A stretch of 64,000 nt of DNA from Yaniella flava (GTDB taxonomy: Bacteria > Actinomycetota > Actinomycetes > Actinomycetales > Micrococcaceae), in contig NZ_BAAAMN010000005.1 of the NCBI RefSeq assembly GCF_039529295.1, positions 71,884 through 135,883 of the forward strand, read 5' to 3'. How positions within the stretch are numbered: position 1 is the stretch's first letter; every line of letters begins with the position of its first letter. A program made the position numbers and the translations under genes. Below are positions 8,793-17,676 of the stretch, one piece after another. The notes beneath the pieces were generated by a model that was not told where the DNA came from, ran no database searches, and saw nothing but the letters and a program-made list of their open reading frames with translations.

Positions 8793-9926
8793 ATGAACCA
8801 AGCGTTTTCTCATACTGCGGCGCTGCCGACGACTCATCCACTCATGCTCCAGGACGCGGAAAAGTCTACTGCCGCCTCCGCTGTCATCAAAGGGTATCGA
8901 GGGCAGGTGGGGGATCGTCGACCAGTGTGGTTTATGCGTCAGGCGGGTCGTTCGCTGCCGGAATATCGAAAATTGCGCGAAGGAACGACCATGCTGGAGT
9001 CGTGCTTGATTCCAGAAATGGCTTCAGAAATCACACTGCAGCCCGTGCGTCGACATGATGTCGATGCCGCAATCTTTTTCTCAGATATCGTCATTCCGCT
9101 GAAATTGGCCGGTATCGGAGTAGAAATCAAGCCGGGTGTCGGACCGGTCTTAGATACTCCTATTCGAAGTGCCGCTGACATCGCCAAACTTCCCGAACTC
9201 ACTGACGATATGTTCGAGCCCATCTCCGATGCGGTGAAGCTCACAGTCGCTGAACTTGGTTCGCGCCCGTTGATTGGCTTTGCCGGTGCACCATATACGG
9301 TTGCCGCGTACATGGTCGAGGGTCGTCCATCGCGTGACCATCTCGGCCCACGCACGATGATGCATCAGGACCCCGAGTCCTGGGACCGACTCATGACCTG
9401 GACTGCAGAGGCCTCCGGGCGGTTCTTGCGGGCACAAATCCTGGCGGGGGCCTCGGCCGGACAGCTATTCGACTCGTGGGCGGGTTCGCTGTCGCGGACC
9501 AACTATCAGCACAAGGTGATGCCGTATTCTCAACAGGCGCTCGAACACGTGGCTGACTTGACCGGCGAACAGGGCATCCCGCTGGTGCATTTTGGCACCG
9601 GCACGGGGGAAATTCTGGATTTGATGCGTGACGCCGGTGCGTCCGTGGTGGGTGTGGACTATCGCATGCGACTGGATGAAGTGAACCGCCGACTGGGCAA
9701 CACACCCGGGCCAGATGGCCGAACCAATGTGGTGCTGCAAGGCAACATTGACCCAGCACTGTTGGATGCCGATTGGGACGTCTTGGAAGCCCACGTTCGT
9801 GACGTCATTGCCCAAGGCGCAGACGCACCCGGCCACATGCTGAATTTGGGGCACGGCGTGCCGCCGACCACGGATCCAACCGTATTGACCAGACTCGTGG
9901 AGCTCATCCACTCCATCGACTATTAA
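8793..9926 (+). CDS. hemE: Uroporphyrinogen decarboxylase
   Basis: 377 residues. Converts uroporphyrinogen III to coproporphyrinogen III. The signature PVWFMRQAGRSLPEYR-type segment is at about residues 47-62, the catalytic Asp region IFFSDIVIP near 95, and GFAGAPYTVAAYMVEG near 165. An AATAAT box lies 8 bases before the ATG and no good ribosome binding site is seen, so a leaderless start is possible. It leads the seven-gene heme operon; hemY begins on the base after its stop codon. Confidence 0.95.
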   Translation: MNQAFSHTAALPTTHPLMLQDAEKSTAASAVIKGYRGQVGDRRPVWFMRQAGRSLPEYRKLREGTTMLESCLIPEMASEITLQPVRRHDVDAAIFFSDIVIPLKLAGIGVEIKPGVGPVLDTPIRSAADIAKLPELTDDMFEPISDAVKLTVAELGSRPLIGFAGAPYTVAAYMVEGRPSRDHLGPRTMMHQDPESWDRLMTWTAEASGRFLRAQILAGASAGQLFDSWAGSLSRTNYQHKVMPYSQQALEHVADLTGEQGIPLVHFGTGTGEILDLMRDAGASVVGVDYRMRLDEVNRRLGNTPGPDGRTNVVLQGNIDPALLDADWDVLEAHVRDVIAQGADAPGHMLNLGHGVPPTTDPTVLTRLVELIHSIDY

Positions 9927-11366
9927 ATGTCACACGTCGTCGTTGTTGGTGCCGGGATAGGCGGGTTGACCGCGGCCTATTTCGCGATCAAAGCTGGCCA
10001 CTCGGTGACCGTATTGGAAGCATCCTCCAGAGTCGGTGGTGCTGTGCAATTCCAGGTCGTCGAGACGTCTGAAGGTCCGCTGGGTGCCGACGTAGGGGCC
10101 GAGGCCTATGCGTCGCGCTCGAGACTGGTCGAGGAACTCATGAAAGACCTCGGCCTCGCCAACCGGCTCGTGTCTCCGAATCCCGCCGGTTCTTGGCTGT
10201 ATCTGCCAGAAATCGGTGCGGTACCGGCACCGAAACTGGGCATGTGGGGGATACCGGGTGACCCGCACGCTGCAGAAGTCGTGGCCGCACTGGGGCCGGA
10301 GGCTGCCGCACGCGCGGCACAAGAACTCGACTTGCCCATGGATACGTGGGCGAAACGTCGTGCCGCTGGTGAATCCATCACCGTTGGAGAGCTAGTGGCA
10401 GATCGGTTCGGCCCTACCGTGCTTGAACGGCTTGTGGCTCCGGTGGTTTCTGGGGTCCATTCTGCTGACCCGTATGGCATCGATATTGATACGATCGCCC
10501 CGGGGTTAATTGAGAAATCCATCGAGTACGGCTCGGTCGCCAAGGCCATTGCCGCTCTGCGCGCTGCAGCACCACCGGGTGCCGCGGTCAAATCGCTGCG
10601 CGGTGGCATGCAGAAACTTGTGGACGCGTTAACAGCCTATGTACAAACCCACGGTCAACTGCGATTGCGCTCCAACGTCGTGGCACTCGACGCACGGGCA
10701 CGCACGGTGCACGTGGAATACGGCGATCTCGTCCAGGCAGACCACATCGTTCTCGCCCTCGATGCCCCGACCGCACACGACGTGGTGTCCACCATCACGC
10801 CATTCGAACGCCCAGCGCTGCTGGAACGTCCCGACTATGGCGCTGGTGTTGGACTGGTGATGCTCGCACTCGATAGCCCCGCCTTAGACGCGCACCCGCG
10901 AGGTACCGGCATGCTGGTCTCGCCGTCCGTTACCGACGTCGTTGCCAAAGCTGCTACGCACGTCACCGCCAAATGGGGCTGGGCACGAGACGTCGTCACG
11001 AGATTGTCTCAGCATCGACACATCGTGCGACTCAGCTACGGAAGGATTACCGATCCCTCTGACGGGTCAGCGCCCGGATATGCCACACCTGAAGATGCGC
11101 TCAGCGATATAGCCTTCACCGATCTCGCGACGCTCTTTGACCTGCCCGAACAATACGTGCTGGACAACATTGTCGGTGCCGACGTTGCTCGCTGGCGCGA
11201 CGCCATGCCATTGACCACACCGCAGAACGTGCAACGTATCGACGCGGTGCGTCAGGCCGTTGAACATTTTGATTGGTTGCACGTGACCGGAGCGTGGTTT
11301 GCGGGCACCGGTATTGCGGCCATCACCCAACACTCTTCAGCATTAAGTATTAATCGACTACAGTAA
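9927..11366 (+). CDS. hemY: Coproporphyrinogen III / protoporphyrinogen oxidase (HemY, CgoX type)
   Basis: 479 residues. N-terminal FAD-binding motif VVVVGAGIGGLTAAYFA followed by the GHSVTVLEASSRVGG fingerprint of flavin amine oxidase-like enzymes, and a C-terminal FAD segment ending WFAGTGIAAI. In organisms with HemQ this enzyme oxidises coproporphyrinogen III to coproporphyrin III; the presence of hemQ directly downstream supports that role. The ATG follows the hemE stop directly, indicating translational coupling. Confidence 0.92.
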   Translation: MSHVVVVGAGIGGLTAAYFAIKAGHSVTVLEASSRVGGAVQFQVVETSEGPLGADVGAEAYASRSRLVEELMKDLGLANRLVSPNPAGSWLYLPEIGAVPAPKLGMWGIPGDPHAAEVVAALGPEAAARAAQELDLPMDTWAKRRAAGESITVGELVADRFGPTVLERLVAPVVSGVHSADPYGIDIDTIAPGLIEKSIEYGSVAKAIAALRAAAPPGAAVKSLRGGMQKLVDALTAYVQTHGQLRLRSNVVALDARARTVHVEYGDLVQADHIVLALDAPTAHDVVSTITPFERPALLERPDYGAGVGLVMLALDSPALDAHPRGTGMLVSPSVTDVVAKAATHVTAKWGWARDVVTRLSQHRHIVRLSYGRITDPSDGSAPGYATPEDALSDIAFTDLATLFDLPEQYVLDNIVGADVARWRDAMPLTTPQNVQRIDAVRQAVEHFDWLHVTGAWFAGTGIAAITQHSSALSINRLQ

Positions 11367-11385
11367 TTTCTACAGCCTGTAGAAA
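11367..11385. repeat. 19-bp perfect palindrome between hemY and hemQ
   Basis: TTTCTACAG, one central C, then CTGTAGAAA. It starts on the base after the hemY stop and ends just before the hemQ ribosome binding site. As RNA it could form an 8-bp stem with a GCC loop; as DNA it looks like a dimer binding site. An extra CTACAG half-like copy lies at about 11358. Confidence 0.7.
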
Positions 11386-11400
11386 ACACAAGGAGCATCA

Positions 11401-12111
11401 GTGACTGAATCAACCAACGTGGTCCAAGGCGAAGAATCAGCGACGAGCTGGTTCACCACCTACACCGTTTTTGCCCGCAAAGAAGATGCACCGGAAAAGT
11501 CGGCAGACGACACTGCCCGCGATAGTGAGGAGTTCGGCGCACTTGTCGAGCAACTGCAGCAACAGGGCGTGACTGTGCGTGGTCTCTACGACGTCTCAGG
11601 AATGCGCGTCGAAGCCGACATCATGGTGTGGATGTGGTCTAAATCCCCAGAGGCGCTGCAGGATGCTATCCGCCAGGTACGTCGTTCGGGCCTGCTATCC
11701 GCTACGACGATGGCGTTTTCCGCCATGGGGGCCGATCGTATGGCCGAGTTCAACCCCGAGCACGTCCCCGCATTCACCGAGGGGCGAAAACCGCGCAAAT
11801 GGTTGTGCTTCTACCCATTCGTGCGCTCTTACGACTGGTATACGCTCGATCCCAAGGAGCGCGCACGGCTGTTGCGCGGCCATGGTCAACTCGGCCAGGA
11901 ATTCCCAGACGTATGGGCCAACACGGTCTCGGCCTTCGGTCTCAACGATTGGGAATGGCTGCTGGGGTTGGAATCGCCACGCCTGGATCTGCTGGTGGAC
12001 ATGATGCGTTCGCTGCGCAATAACGAGACCCGCCATTACGTTCGCGAAGAAGTGCCGTTCTACACCGGCCGGTACGTGGAAATTGACGAAGTTGCAGAGG
12101 TGTTGGCCTAA
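11401..12111 (+). CDS. hemQ: Coproheme decarboxylase (HemQ/ChdC)
   Basis: 236 residues from a GTG with an AAGGAG site upstream. It belongs to the chlorite dismutase-like fold family. The actinobacterial active-site block CFYPFVRSYDWYTL is near residue 140 and contains the candidate catalytic tyrosine. The candidate proximal histidine is in LLRGHGQLG near 160. It decarboxylates Fe-coproporphyrin III twice, with peroxide, to give heme b. Its stop overlaps the hemC start (TAATG). The enzyme needs coproheme made by a ferrochelatase, and no such gene is in this cluster. Confidence 0.92.
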   Translation: MTESTNVVQGEESATSWFTTYTVFARKEDAPEKSADDTARDSEEFGALVEQLQQQGVTVRGLYDVSGMRVEADIMVWMWSKSPEALQDAIRQVRRSGLLSATTMAFSAMGADRMAEFNPEHVPAFTEGRKPRKWLCFYPFVRSYDWYTLDPKERARLLRGHGQLGQEFPDVWANTVSAFGLNDWEWLLGLESPRLDLLVDMMRSLRNNETRHYVREEVPFYTGRYVEIDEVAEVLA

Positions 12112-13115
12112 TGGCCTACCGCATTGGAACTCGTGGCTCCGCATTAGCGACCACACAAACGCAGTGGGTGGTCGACGCGATGTCAACCGATCACACCGCG
12201 TTTGAACAAGTCATCATCACCACCCAAGGTGACGTGACCACCGGTTCGCTCGCGAATCTGGGGGGCACCGGCGTGTTCGCCACCGCCCTGCGCCAAGCCG
12301 TCATTGATGGCCAGGTGGACATGGCCGTGCACTCGCTCAAAGACTTACCCGCCAAGCAACCACCCGAACTGCGGATCGCTGCGATCCCAGAACGCGCCGA
12401 TGTGCGCGATGCCCTGTGCGCTTCCAACGGTATGACGTTGGATACGCTGCCACCTGGCGCACGTATCGGCACCGGCTCGCCCCGACGCGTGGGCCAACTG
12501 TTGGCGCTACGTCCAGATCTTGAGCTGGTCGACATTCGCGGCAACGTGCACACCCGCCTGGCGCGTGTGGCCGGATACGAACACCACCACGACAACGCCC
12601 CGTCGGCCAAAGGCTCACCCAAAGGTGACCTCGACGCCGTCGTCTTAGCGTGTGCGGGGCTGGACCGGTTGAAGCTGCAATGGGCTATCACCGAGCGTAT
12701 TGACCCGGTGCAAATGCTGCCCGCGCCGGGCCAAGGCTCTCTGGCAGTGGAGGTCTCCGCGCTGAAAGCCTTGGATGCGCCTCTGGCCACTGCCCTGGCG
12801 GATCATGAAGATCTTGGCGCACGCTTAGAAGCCAGCGCCGAGCGCGGCCTGCTAGAAACCCTGGAGGCAGGTTGTGCAGCACCGCTTGGAGGCCTTGCCA
12901 GGTATCACAATGGTCACTTGACGCTCGACGCGATTGTCACCGCCATGGATGGTTCCAGCACGATTCGTCGTGCCTCGAGTACCACCATCGATGTTGAAGC
13001 GATCACTGAGGCCACTTTGGAAGCTGCCTCGGCACTTGGTGTCGAAGTGGCCAATATGCTGATCGCTGATGGCGCCGACCTGCTACCTGCTGGACCTGCA
13101 CGCGGCGCTCGATGA
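12111..13115 (+). CDS. hemC: Porphobilinogen deaminase (hydroxymethylbilane synthase)
   Basis: 334 residues. Opens with IGTRGSALATTQTQWV and has the substrate/cofactor-binding segments MAVHSLKDLPA near 65, RIGTGSPRR near 120 and LPAPGQGSLAVE near 205. The dipyrromethane cofactor cysteine is in LEAGCAAPLGG near 255. It joins four porphobilinogens into hydroxymethylbilane. Tight overlaps with hemQ upstream and hemD downstream (ATGA) show a single operon. Confidence 0.95.
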   Translation: MAYRIGTRGSALATTQTQWVVDAMSTDHTAFEQVIITTQGDVTTGSLANLGGTGVFATALRQAVIDGQVDMAVHSLKDLPAKQPPELRIAAIPERADVRDALCASNGMTLDTLPPGARIGTGSPRRVGQLLALRPDLELVDIRGNVHTRLARVAGYEHHHDNAPSAKGSPKGDLDAVVLACAGLDRLKLQWAITERIDPVQMLPAPGQGSLAVEVSALKALDAPLATALADHEDLGARLEASAERGLLETLEAGCAAPLGGLARYHNGHLTLDAIVTAMDGSSTIRRASSTTIDVEAITEATLEAASALGVEVANMLIADGADLLPAGPARGAR

Positions 13116-13858
13116 GAATCATTTTGACCCGTCAACCGGCTCAGGCCGGCCATATCGAGGCCGGTCTTGAGCATTCTGGGTATAGCATAGCGTTTTTGCC
13201 GCTCACCGATTTTCAGTTACCCGAAGATACCGGCGCGTTGGATGCGATGATCACCGGCCTGCATGCGGGCAGATGGGATCGCCTGCTGCTGACCAGTCCC
13301 AACACGATTCGGGCACTGGTGGCGCGTAGCTGGGATCCAGTGGCCACCGAAGCCCATACCGTCATCGGGGTGACTGGCCCCGGGACCGCACGAGTCCTCC
13401 ACGATAGTGGTGCCACCATGACCCCCTGGATGCCAAACAATGATGCCTCCGCAGCAGGTATCCTCGCCCAATTTCCCACCGGCCCGGGCACAGTTGCTCT
13501 ACCGCAAGGCGCCGCGGCCGGCGATGCGATGTGCACAGGACTTACTCAACGCGGTTGGGAAGTGACCCATGCGGTGGCCTATCACACCGTGGACTATCCA
13601 GCCCAACCAGATCGCGCCCTGCTCCCGGTTGAACAGGGCAGCTTGGAGACAGCGGATGTGCATAGCGACGACGTCATCGTGCTGACTGCTCCGAGCGCGG
13701 CACGGCGGTGGGCCGAAGTCGCCGTCCCGGTTCGGGCTGTCATCGCCATTGGCCACCCCACGCAACGTGCCGCCGACGAAAGCAATATTGCTCTTGCTGC
13801 GACCGCACCCTCACCGAATGCCACCGGACTTGCCGCCGTGCTCGAGGCACTCGACTAA
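13112..13858 (+). CDS. hemD: Uroporphyrinogen-III synthase
   Basis: 248 residues, divergent as this family always is. The pattern is MRIILTRQPAQAGHIEAGLE at the N-terminus, a LTSPNTIRALV segment near residue 66, VIGVTGPGTARVL near 85, and a late LTAPSAARRWAE element near 192. It cyclises hydroxymethylbilane with inversion of ring D. The assignment rests on these weak motifs and on its position overlapping hemC by 4 bases and preceding hemB. Confidence 0.88.
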   Translation: MRIILTRQPAQAGHIEAGLEHSGYSIAFLPLTDFQLPEDTGALDAMITGLHAGRWDRLLLTSPNTIRALVARSWDPVATEAHTVIGVTGPGTARVLHDSGATMTPWMPNNDASAAGILAQFPTGPGTVALPQGAAAGDAMCTGLTQRGWEVTHAVAYHTVDYPAQPDRALLPVEQGSLETADVHSDDVIVLTAPSAARRWAEVAVPVRAVIAIGHPTQRAADESNIALAATAPSPNATGLAAVLEALD

Positions 13859-13875
13859 ATCCCCGAAAGGACACC

Positions 13876-14844
13876 ATGTTCGCTCACCGCCCCCGTCGAC
13901 TGCGCCAATCTGTGCCCATGCGCAAGCTGGTCGCTCAGAACCGACTAGCCCCGGCCGACCTGATTCTGCCGGTCTTTGTCAAAGAAGGTGCCACGCAACC
14001 CATCGATATTTCCTCGATGCCCGGGGTGCAACAGCACAGTATGGCCTCGCTGAAAACTGCAGCCCGCGATGCCGCAGAGGCAGGTGTGGGTGGCATCATG
14101 CTATTTGGTGTACCAGAAACACTGGATGCCCAAGGCTCTGCGGGGGTCGACCCGAATGGTATTTTGAACCTGGCCATTGCCGAAGTGGTGGCAGAAGTCG
14201 GCGACGATATGGTGGTCATGGCCGACACCTGCTTGGACGAATTTACTGACCACGGTCACTGCGGTGTGCTGGATGCGGAAGGCAATGTCGACAACGACGC
14301 CACCAATGCGATCTATGCCCAAATGGCCGTTGCCCAGGCAGCAGCCGGGGTGCATGTCGTGTCGCCATCCGGCATGATGGACGGCCAAGTTGCCGTCATC
14401 CGTGAAGCACTCGATGCTGCAGGCCACACCAACACCGCAATTCTGGCGTACTCGGCCAAGTACGCCTCGGCTTTTTATGGACCGTTCCGCGAAGCAGTGG
14501 ACTCAGCACTGACTGGTGACCGCAAGACCTACCAGATGGACTCGGCCAACCGTACCGAAGCCATGTTCGAAACCGAACTCGACATCGAAGAGGGTGCCGA
14601 CATGGTCATGGTCAAACCAGCCATGTCCTACCTCGATATTCTGCGCGACGTCGCCAATATGTCCACCGTGCCCGTGGCTGCTTACCAGATCTCTGGGGAA
14701 TACGCGATGATCGAAGCTGCTGCGGCCAACGGGTGGATCGAACGCGAACCGGCCATGCTGGAATCGCTCACCGCCATCCGCCGTGCCGGCGCCCAGAACA
14801 TTTTGACCTATTATGCTACTGAAGCTGCACGCCTACTCGCTTAG
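13876..14844 (+). CDS. hemB: Delta-aminolevulinic acid dehydratase (porphobilinogen synthase)
   Basis: 322 residues from ATG 13876, which has GAAAGGA 5 bases upstream; the open frame further 5' is only overlap with hemD. Active-site lysines are visible in AYSAKYASAFYGPFR (about 195) and MVKPAMSYLD (about 250). The metal/acid segment is ADTCLDEFTDHGHCG near residue 120. It has only part of the zinc-type cysteine pattern (C in DTCLDE and GHCG). It condenses two 5-aminolevulinate molecules to porphobilinogen. Confidence 0.95.
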   Translation: MFAHRPRRLRQSVPMRKLVAQNRLAPADLILPVFVKEGATQPIDISSMPGVQQHSMASLKTAARDAAEAGVGGIMLFGVPETLDAQGSAGVDPNGILNLAIAEVVAEVGDDMVVMADTCLDEFTDHGHCGVLDAEGNVDNDATNAIYAQMAVAQAAAGVHVVSPSGMMDGQVAVIREALDAAGHTNTAILAYSAKYASAFYGPFREAVDSALTGDRKTYQMDSANRTEAMFETELDIEEGADMVMVKPAMSYLDILRDVANMSTVPVAAYQISGEYAMIEAAAANGWIEREPAMLESLTAIRRAGAQNILTYYATEAARLLA

Positions 14845-14853
14845 GAGACCTTT

Positions 14854-16152
14854 TTGACGACGAACCAACAAGCCTATGACGCCGCCCGCGCCATCATTCC
14901 CGGCGGGGTAAACTCACCGGTCCGCGGATTCGGTTCCGTTGGTGGCACCCCGGCCGCAATGGTCAAAGCCGCCGGGCCGTATCTGACCGACCTCGAAGAC
15001 AACACCTACGTCGATCTGGTCGGCTCCTGGGGGCCCATGTTGCTGGGGCACAACCATCCTGCAGTCGTCGACGCTGTGCACAAAGCCGTCGACGCTGGGC
15101 TCTCGTTTGGTACCTCGACGCCGGGGGAGTCGCAGCTCGCCGAGCTGATCGCAGACATCATGCCGGTTGAGCGGGTCCGTTTTGTCTCAACCGGCACCGA
15201 AGCCACCATGACAGCCATCCGCTTGGCCCGTGGTGCCACCGGACGAAACCTCATCATCAAATTCGCCGGCTGCTACCACGGCCACTCCGATGGGCTGCTG
15301 GCCGCTGCAGGGTCTGGACTGGCAACCCACGCGCTGCCCGACTCGGCCGGAGTACCCGAAGCCATCACGAGCCAGACTCTGGTGCTGCCATACAACGATG
15401 AAGAGGCTGTCAAACAAGCCTTTGAGGCGTACCCGGACCAGATCGCTGGGATCATTACTGAATCGGCACCGGCCAATATGGGCGTCGTCCCGCCGAAACC
15501 CGGTTTCAACAGGTTTCTACGCGAAATCACCACCGCCAACGACGCCGTGTTCATCATGGACGAGGTGCTCACTGGCTTCCGCGCCACCAAGACCGGCGGC
15601 TGGGGTCTGGAACACGCCGACTGGGCGCCGGATCTGTTCACCTTCGGCAAGGTCATCGGTGGGGGACTGCCCGTCGCCTCGGTCGCAGGAACCGCTGCGG
15701 TCATGGACCAATTGGCACCGCTGGGCCCCGTGTACCAGGCCGGCACGTTGTCGGGGAACCCGATCGCGATGGCCGCAGGCTATGCGACCCTAACCAATGC
15801 CACCGATGACGCGTATGCAACCATCGCGCAGCGTTCTACTCAACTCCAGAGCATGGTCGCTGATGCACTGAAGGCAGAAGGCGTCAATCACTCGATCCAG
15901 AGTGCCGGTTCACTGTTCTCGATTGCCTTTGGAACCGCCGACCACGGTGTGACCAATTACGAGGATACGCAGGCTCAAGAAGCTTTCCGTTATGGTCTCT
16001 TCTTCCACGCAATGCTCGACGGTGGCGTCTACTTGGCTCCATCGGTCTTCGAAGCATGGTTCATTTCAGCGGCCCACGACGATGCCGCGATGAACAAGAT
16101 TGCTGATGCTTTGCCTGCTGCTGCCAAGGCGGCCGCGGCGGCCACTGCATAA
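14854..16152 (+). CDS. hemL: Glutamate-1-semialdehyde 2,1-aminomutase
   Basis: 432 residues, starting with TTG after a TAGGAG site at about 14842. The hallmark N-terminus IPGGVNSPVRGF is present. The PLP lysine lies in TFGKVIGGGLP near residue 268, and the GCYHGHSDG motif near 143. It isomerises glutamate-1-semialdehyde to 5-aminolevulinate, completing with HemA the C5 entry to heme. Last gene of the heme operon, followed by a hairpin terminator. Confidence 0.95.
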   Translation: MTTNQQAYDAARAIIPGGVNSPVRGFGSVGGTPAAMVKAAGPYLTDLEDNTYVDLVGSWGPMLLGHNHPAVVDAVHKAVDAGLSFGTSTPGESQLAELIADIMPVERVRFVSTGTEATMTAIRLARGATGRNLIIKFAGCYHGHSDGLLAAAGSGLATHALPDSAGVPEAITSQTLVLPYNDEEAVKQAFEAYPDQIAGIITESAPANMGVVPPKPGFNRFLREITTANDAVFIMDEVLTGFRATKTGGWGLEHADWAPDLFTFGKVIGGGLPVASVAGTAAVMDQLAPLGPVYQAGTLSGNPIAMAAGYATLTNATDDAYATIAQRSTQLQSMVADALKAEGVNHSIQSAGSLFSIAFGTADHGVTNYEDTQAQEAFRYGLFFHAMLDGGVYLAPSVFEAWFISAAHDDAAMNKIADALPAAAKAAAAATA

Positions 16153-16178
16153 GTCTGATGCTTACATAACCCGCAGTA

Positions 16179-16215
16179 GGGGTGCACCCGGATGGCCAGG
16201 TGCACCCCACCGGCA
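16179..16215 (+). terminator. Terminator after hemL
   Basis: GGGGTGCACC and GGTGCACCCC form a perfect 10-bp stem around a 10-base loop, starting 27 bases after the hemL stop and followed by ACCGGCATTTT. The T run is short but the stem is strong. Confidence 0.75.
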
Positions 16216-16229
16216 TTTTGCTATGGGCC

Positions 16230-16276
16230 TTGACACCCCCTTCTTTGTATCAGTACATTAAATGTATTGATACAAA
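16230..16276 (+). promoter_or_regulatory. Promoter with overlapping 33-bp GntR/YtrA-type operator
   Basis: TTGACA (16230-16235), an 18-base spacer and TACATT (16254-16259) form a good promoter. A near-perfect palindrome covers 16244-16276: left arm TTTGTATCAGTACATT, central A, right arm AATGTATTGATACAAA, 15 of 16 positions symmetric. The operator spans the -10 and the predicted transcription start and touches the AAAGGAG ribosome binding site of the gene at 16286. A repressor bound here would block transcription; the GntR protein encoded second in the operon is the natural candidate. Confidence 0.82.
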
Positions 16277-16285
16277 GGAGAGTTC

Positions 16286-17212
16286 ATGAGTATCGCCATC
16301 TGGATAGCAATCGCTCTGGCGTGTTTCGTGCTGCCGGCCACCTCGCTCACCAGCGGAGGCAAGCGTCATCCCGAATATCACAACCTTGCCCGACATGCGG
16401 AGCACGTCGGCCTGCCTCTGCCGGATCACATTGCTCGGGCCGTGGCGACATGCATTCGTAGAAGGCAACGCGGCATGTCGATTGGCGGTAGCGCAGGGAT
16501 AGTGCTCGCGACCATCGTCTTTATCATCTTTTTCGACAATGACGACGGGGCAATAGGCGCTTTCGTACTATTCTGCGCCGGTGCCGGGACAGTCTTCGGG
16601 GGTGCCTGGGCGATCGCAGCCTACCGTCCGAGTCAAACCATCGATCGACCGGTCGTGGCGAGAATGCGGTCGGTGGGATTGGCGGACTATCTGACGAAAG
16701 GGGAGCGGTTTGGCCTGTGGGCAGTACCTGCGGTGTTGATAGTTGGTGTGATCGTAGGAGGACTGTTGCTCGGGCGGCTACCTGAACACGCTGCTGTGGG
16801 TAACTACGGCCTCATCGCAGGCAGCCTGAGCGCCGTTGCACTGCTGACTTGGGTGGCGGCGCTCGTGGCATTGCGTCGAGTGCTCATGGCACCTGCCCGA
16901 ACCGAAACCCAGCTCGAACTCGCATGGGCTGACAGCGAGCGGGCACAGGGGCTCCGGCAAGTCGCCAATCTGAGCGTGATAGTCGCCAGCATGGCATTAT
17001 TATTTTGGTTGGTAAGTATTGGAGTCGTGCTGACCACCGATGGTTTCTATCGAAATCATCCCGAACTCACCTGGTCGATCACAGGTATCGCCCTGATCGC
17101 TTATCTGGCACTGTGTCTCGTCGCAGCAGCCGGCCCCTTATCCTCTTGGCTCAGTGGTCGTCGAAAAGGATATGAGCAGCGTCAATTATGGTCGGACGGG
17201 GTGCCGGTATGA
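16286..17212 (+). CDS. Putative 7-TM membrane protein, unknown function
   Basis: 308 residues, start supported by AAAGGAGAG. About seven hydrophobic segments: roughly 1-20, 66-84, 90-112, 143-165, 173-197, 227-250 and 262-287, with basic loops between. I do not recognise the family. No ATP-binding or catalytic motif is visible. It forms an operon with a YtrA-type GntR regulator (ATGA overlap). Such regulators usually control ABC or other membrane export functions in cell-envelope stress, so a role in antibiotic or envelope response is possible but only inferred from context. Confidence 0.75.
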   Translation: MSIAIWIAIALACFVLPATSLTSGGKRHPEYHNLARHAEHVGLPLPDHIARAVATCIRRRQRGMSIGGSAGIVLATIVFIIFFDNDDGAIGAFVLFCAGAGTVFGGAWAIAAYRPSQTIDRPVVARMRSVGLADYLTKGERFGLWAVPAVLIVGVIVGGLLLGRLPEHAAVGNYGLIAGSLSAVALLTWVAALVALRRVLMAPARTETQLELAWADSERAQGLRQVANLSVIVASMALLFWLVSIGVVLTTDGFYRNHPELTWSITGIALIAYLALCLVAAAGPLSSWLSGRRKGYEQRQLWSDGVPV

Positions 17213-17574
17213 ATACCTTCGTGATCGATCCGCACGCCGACGTCGCCCCGTATGAGCAACTGCGAAGACAACTCATAGAACAGATCACCGCTGGACAGCT
17301 GCCAGCAGAGACGCGACTACCCGCAGTACGCCGTCTGGCTGCGGAGCTCGCTCTTGCTCCGGGGACCGTCGCTCGGGCCTATAAAGAGCTCGAAGCCGAA
17401 GGCTATTTGGAAACGCGCGGACGAAACGGCACTGTGGTGGCTTCTCCTGCGGTCAACGACCCTACGGTGCAAGCGCAGCGCATCACCGCAGAATATGTCA
17501 CCACGATGCTGTCGCTGGGTTATGATGCAAAAGCCATCCAGGAAAGAGTACTGAATGCGCTGACAGGCTCGTGA
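17209..17574 (+). CDS. GntR-family regulator, YtrA subfamily
   Basis: 121 residues from ATG 17209, overlapping the previous stop. The winged helix is typical: PYEQLRRQLIEQITAGQLPAE, then LPAVRRLAAELALAPGTVARAYKELEAEGYLETRGRNGT. The short tail (about 45 residues, helical) replaces the large ligand domain of other GntR proteins, as in YtrA. It very likely binds the 33-bp palindrome in front of the operon and represses its own synthesis; this is inference from arrangement and site architecture. Confidence 0.9.
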   Translation: MNTFVIDPHADVAPYEQLRRQLIEQITAGQLPAETRLPAVRRLAAELALAPGTVARAYKELEAEGYLETRGRNGTVVASPAVNDPTVQAQRITAEYVTTMLSLGYDAKAIQERVLNALTGS

Positions 17575-17610
17575 GCACGGCTGAGTTCATCAAGCGTTGC
17601 AGACACAAGA

Positions 17611-17648
17611 GACCGGGGGCTACTGAGGACTTCAGTAGCCGCCCGGTC
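17611..17648. terminator. Hairpin between convergent gntR and clp genes
   Basis: GACCGGG-GGCTACTGA and TCAGTAGCC-GCCCGGTC pair into a long stem with one bulge around a 4-5 base loop. There is no long T run on either side. Its position between two converging genes suggests a bidirectional terminator. Confidence 0.65.
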
Positions 17649-17676
17649 TGCGTGTCGTTCGGCTTAGGCGTGTGGA

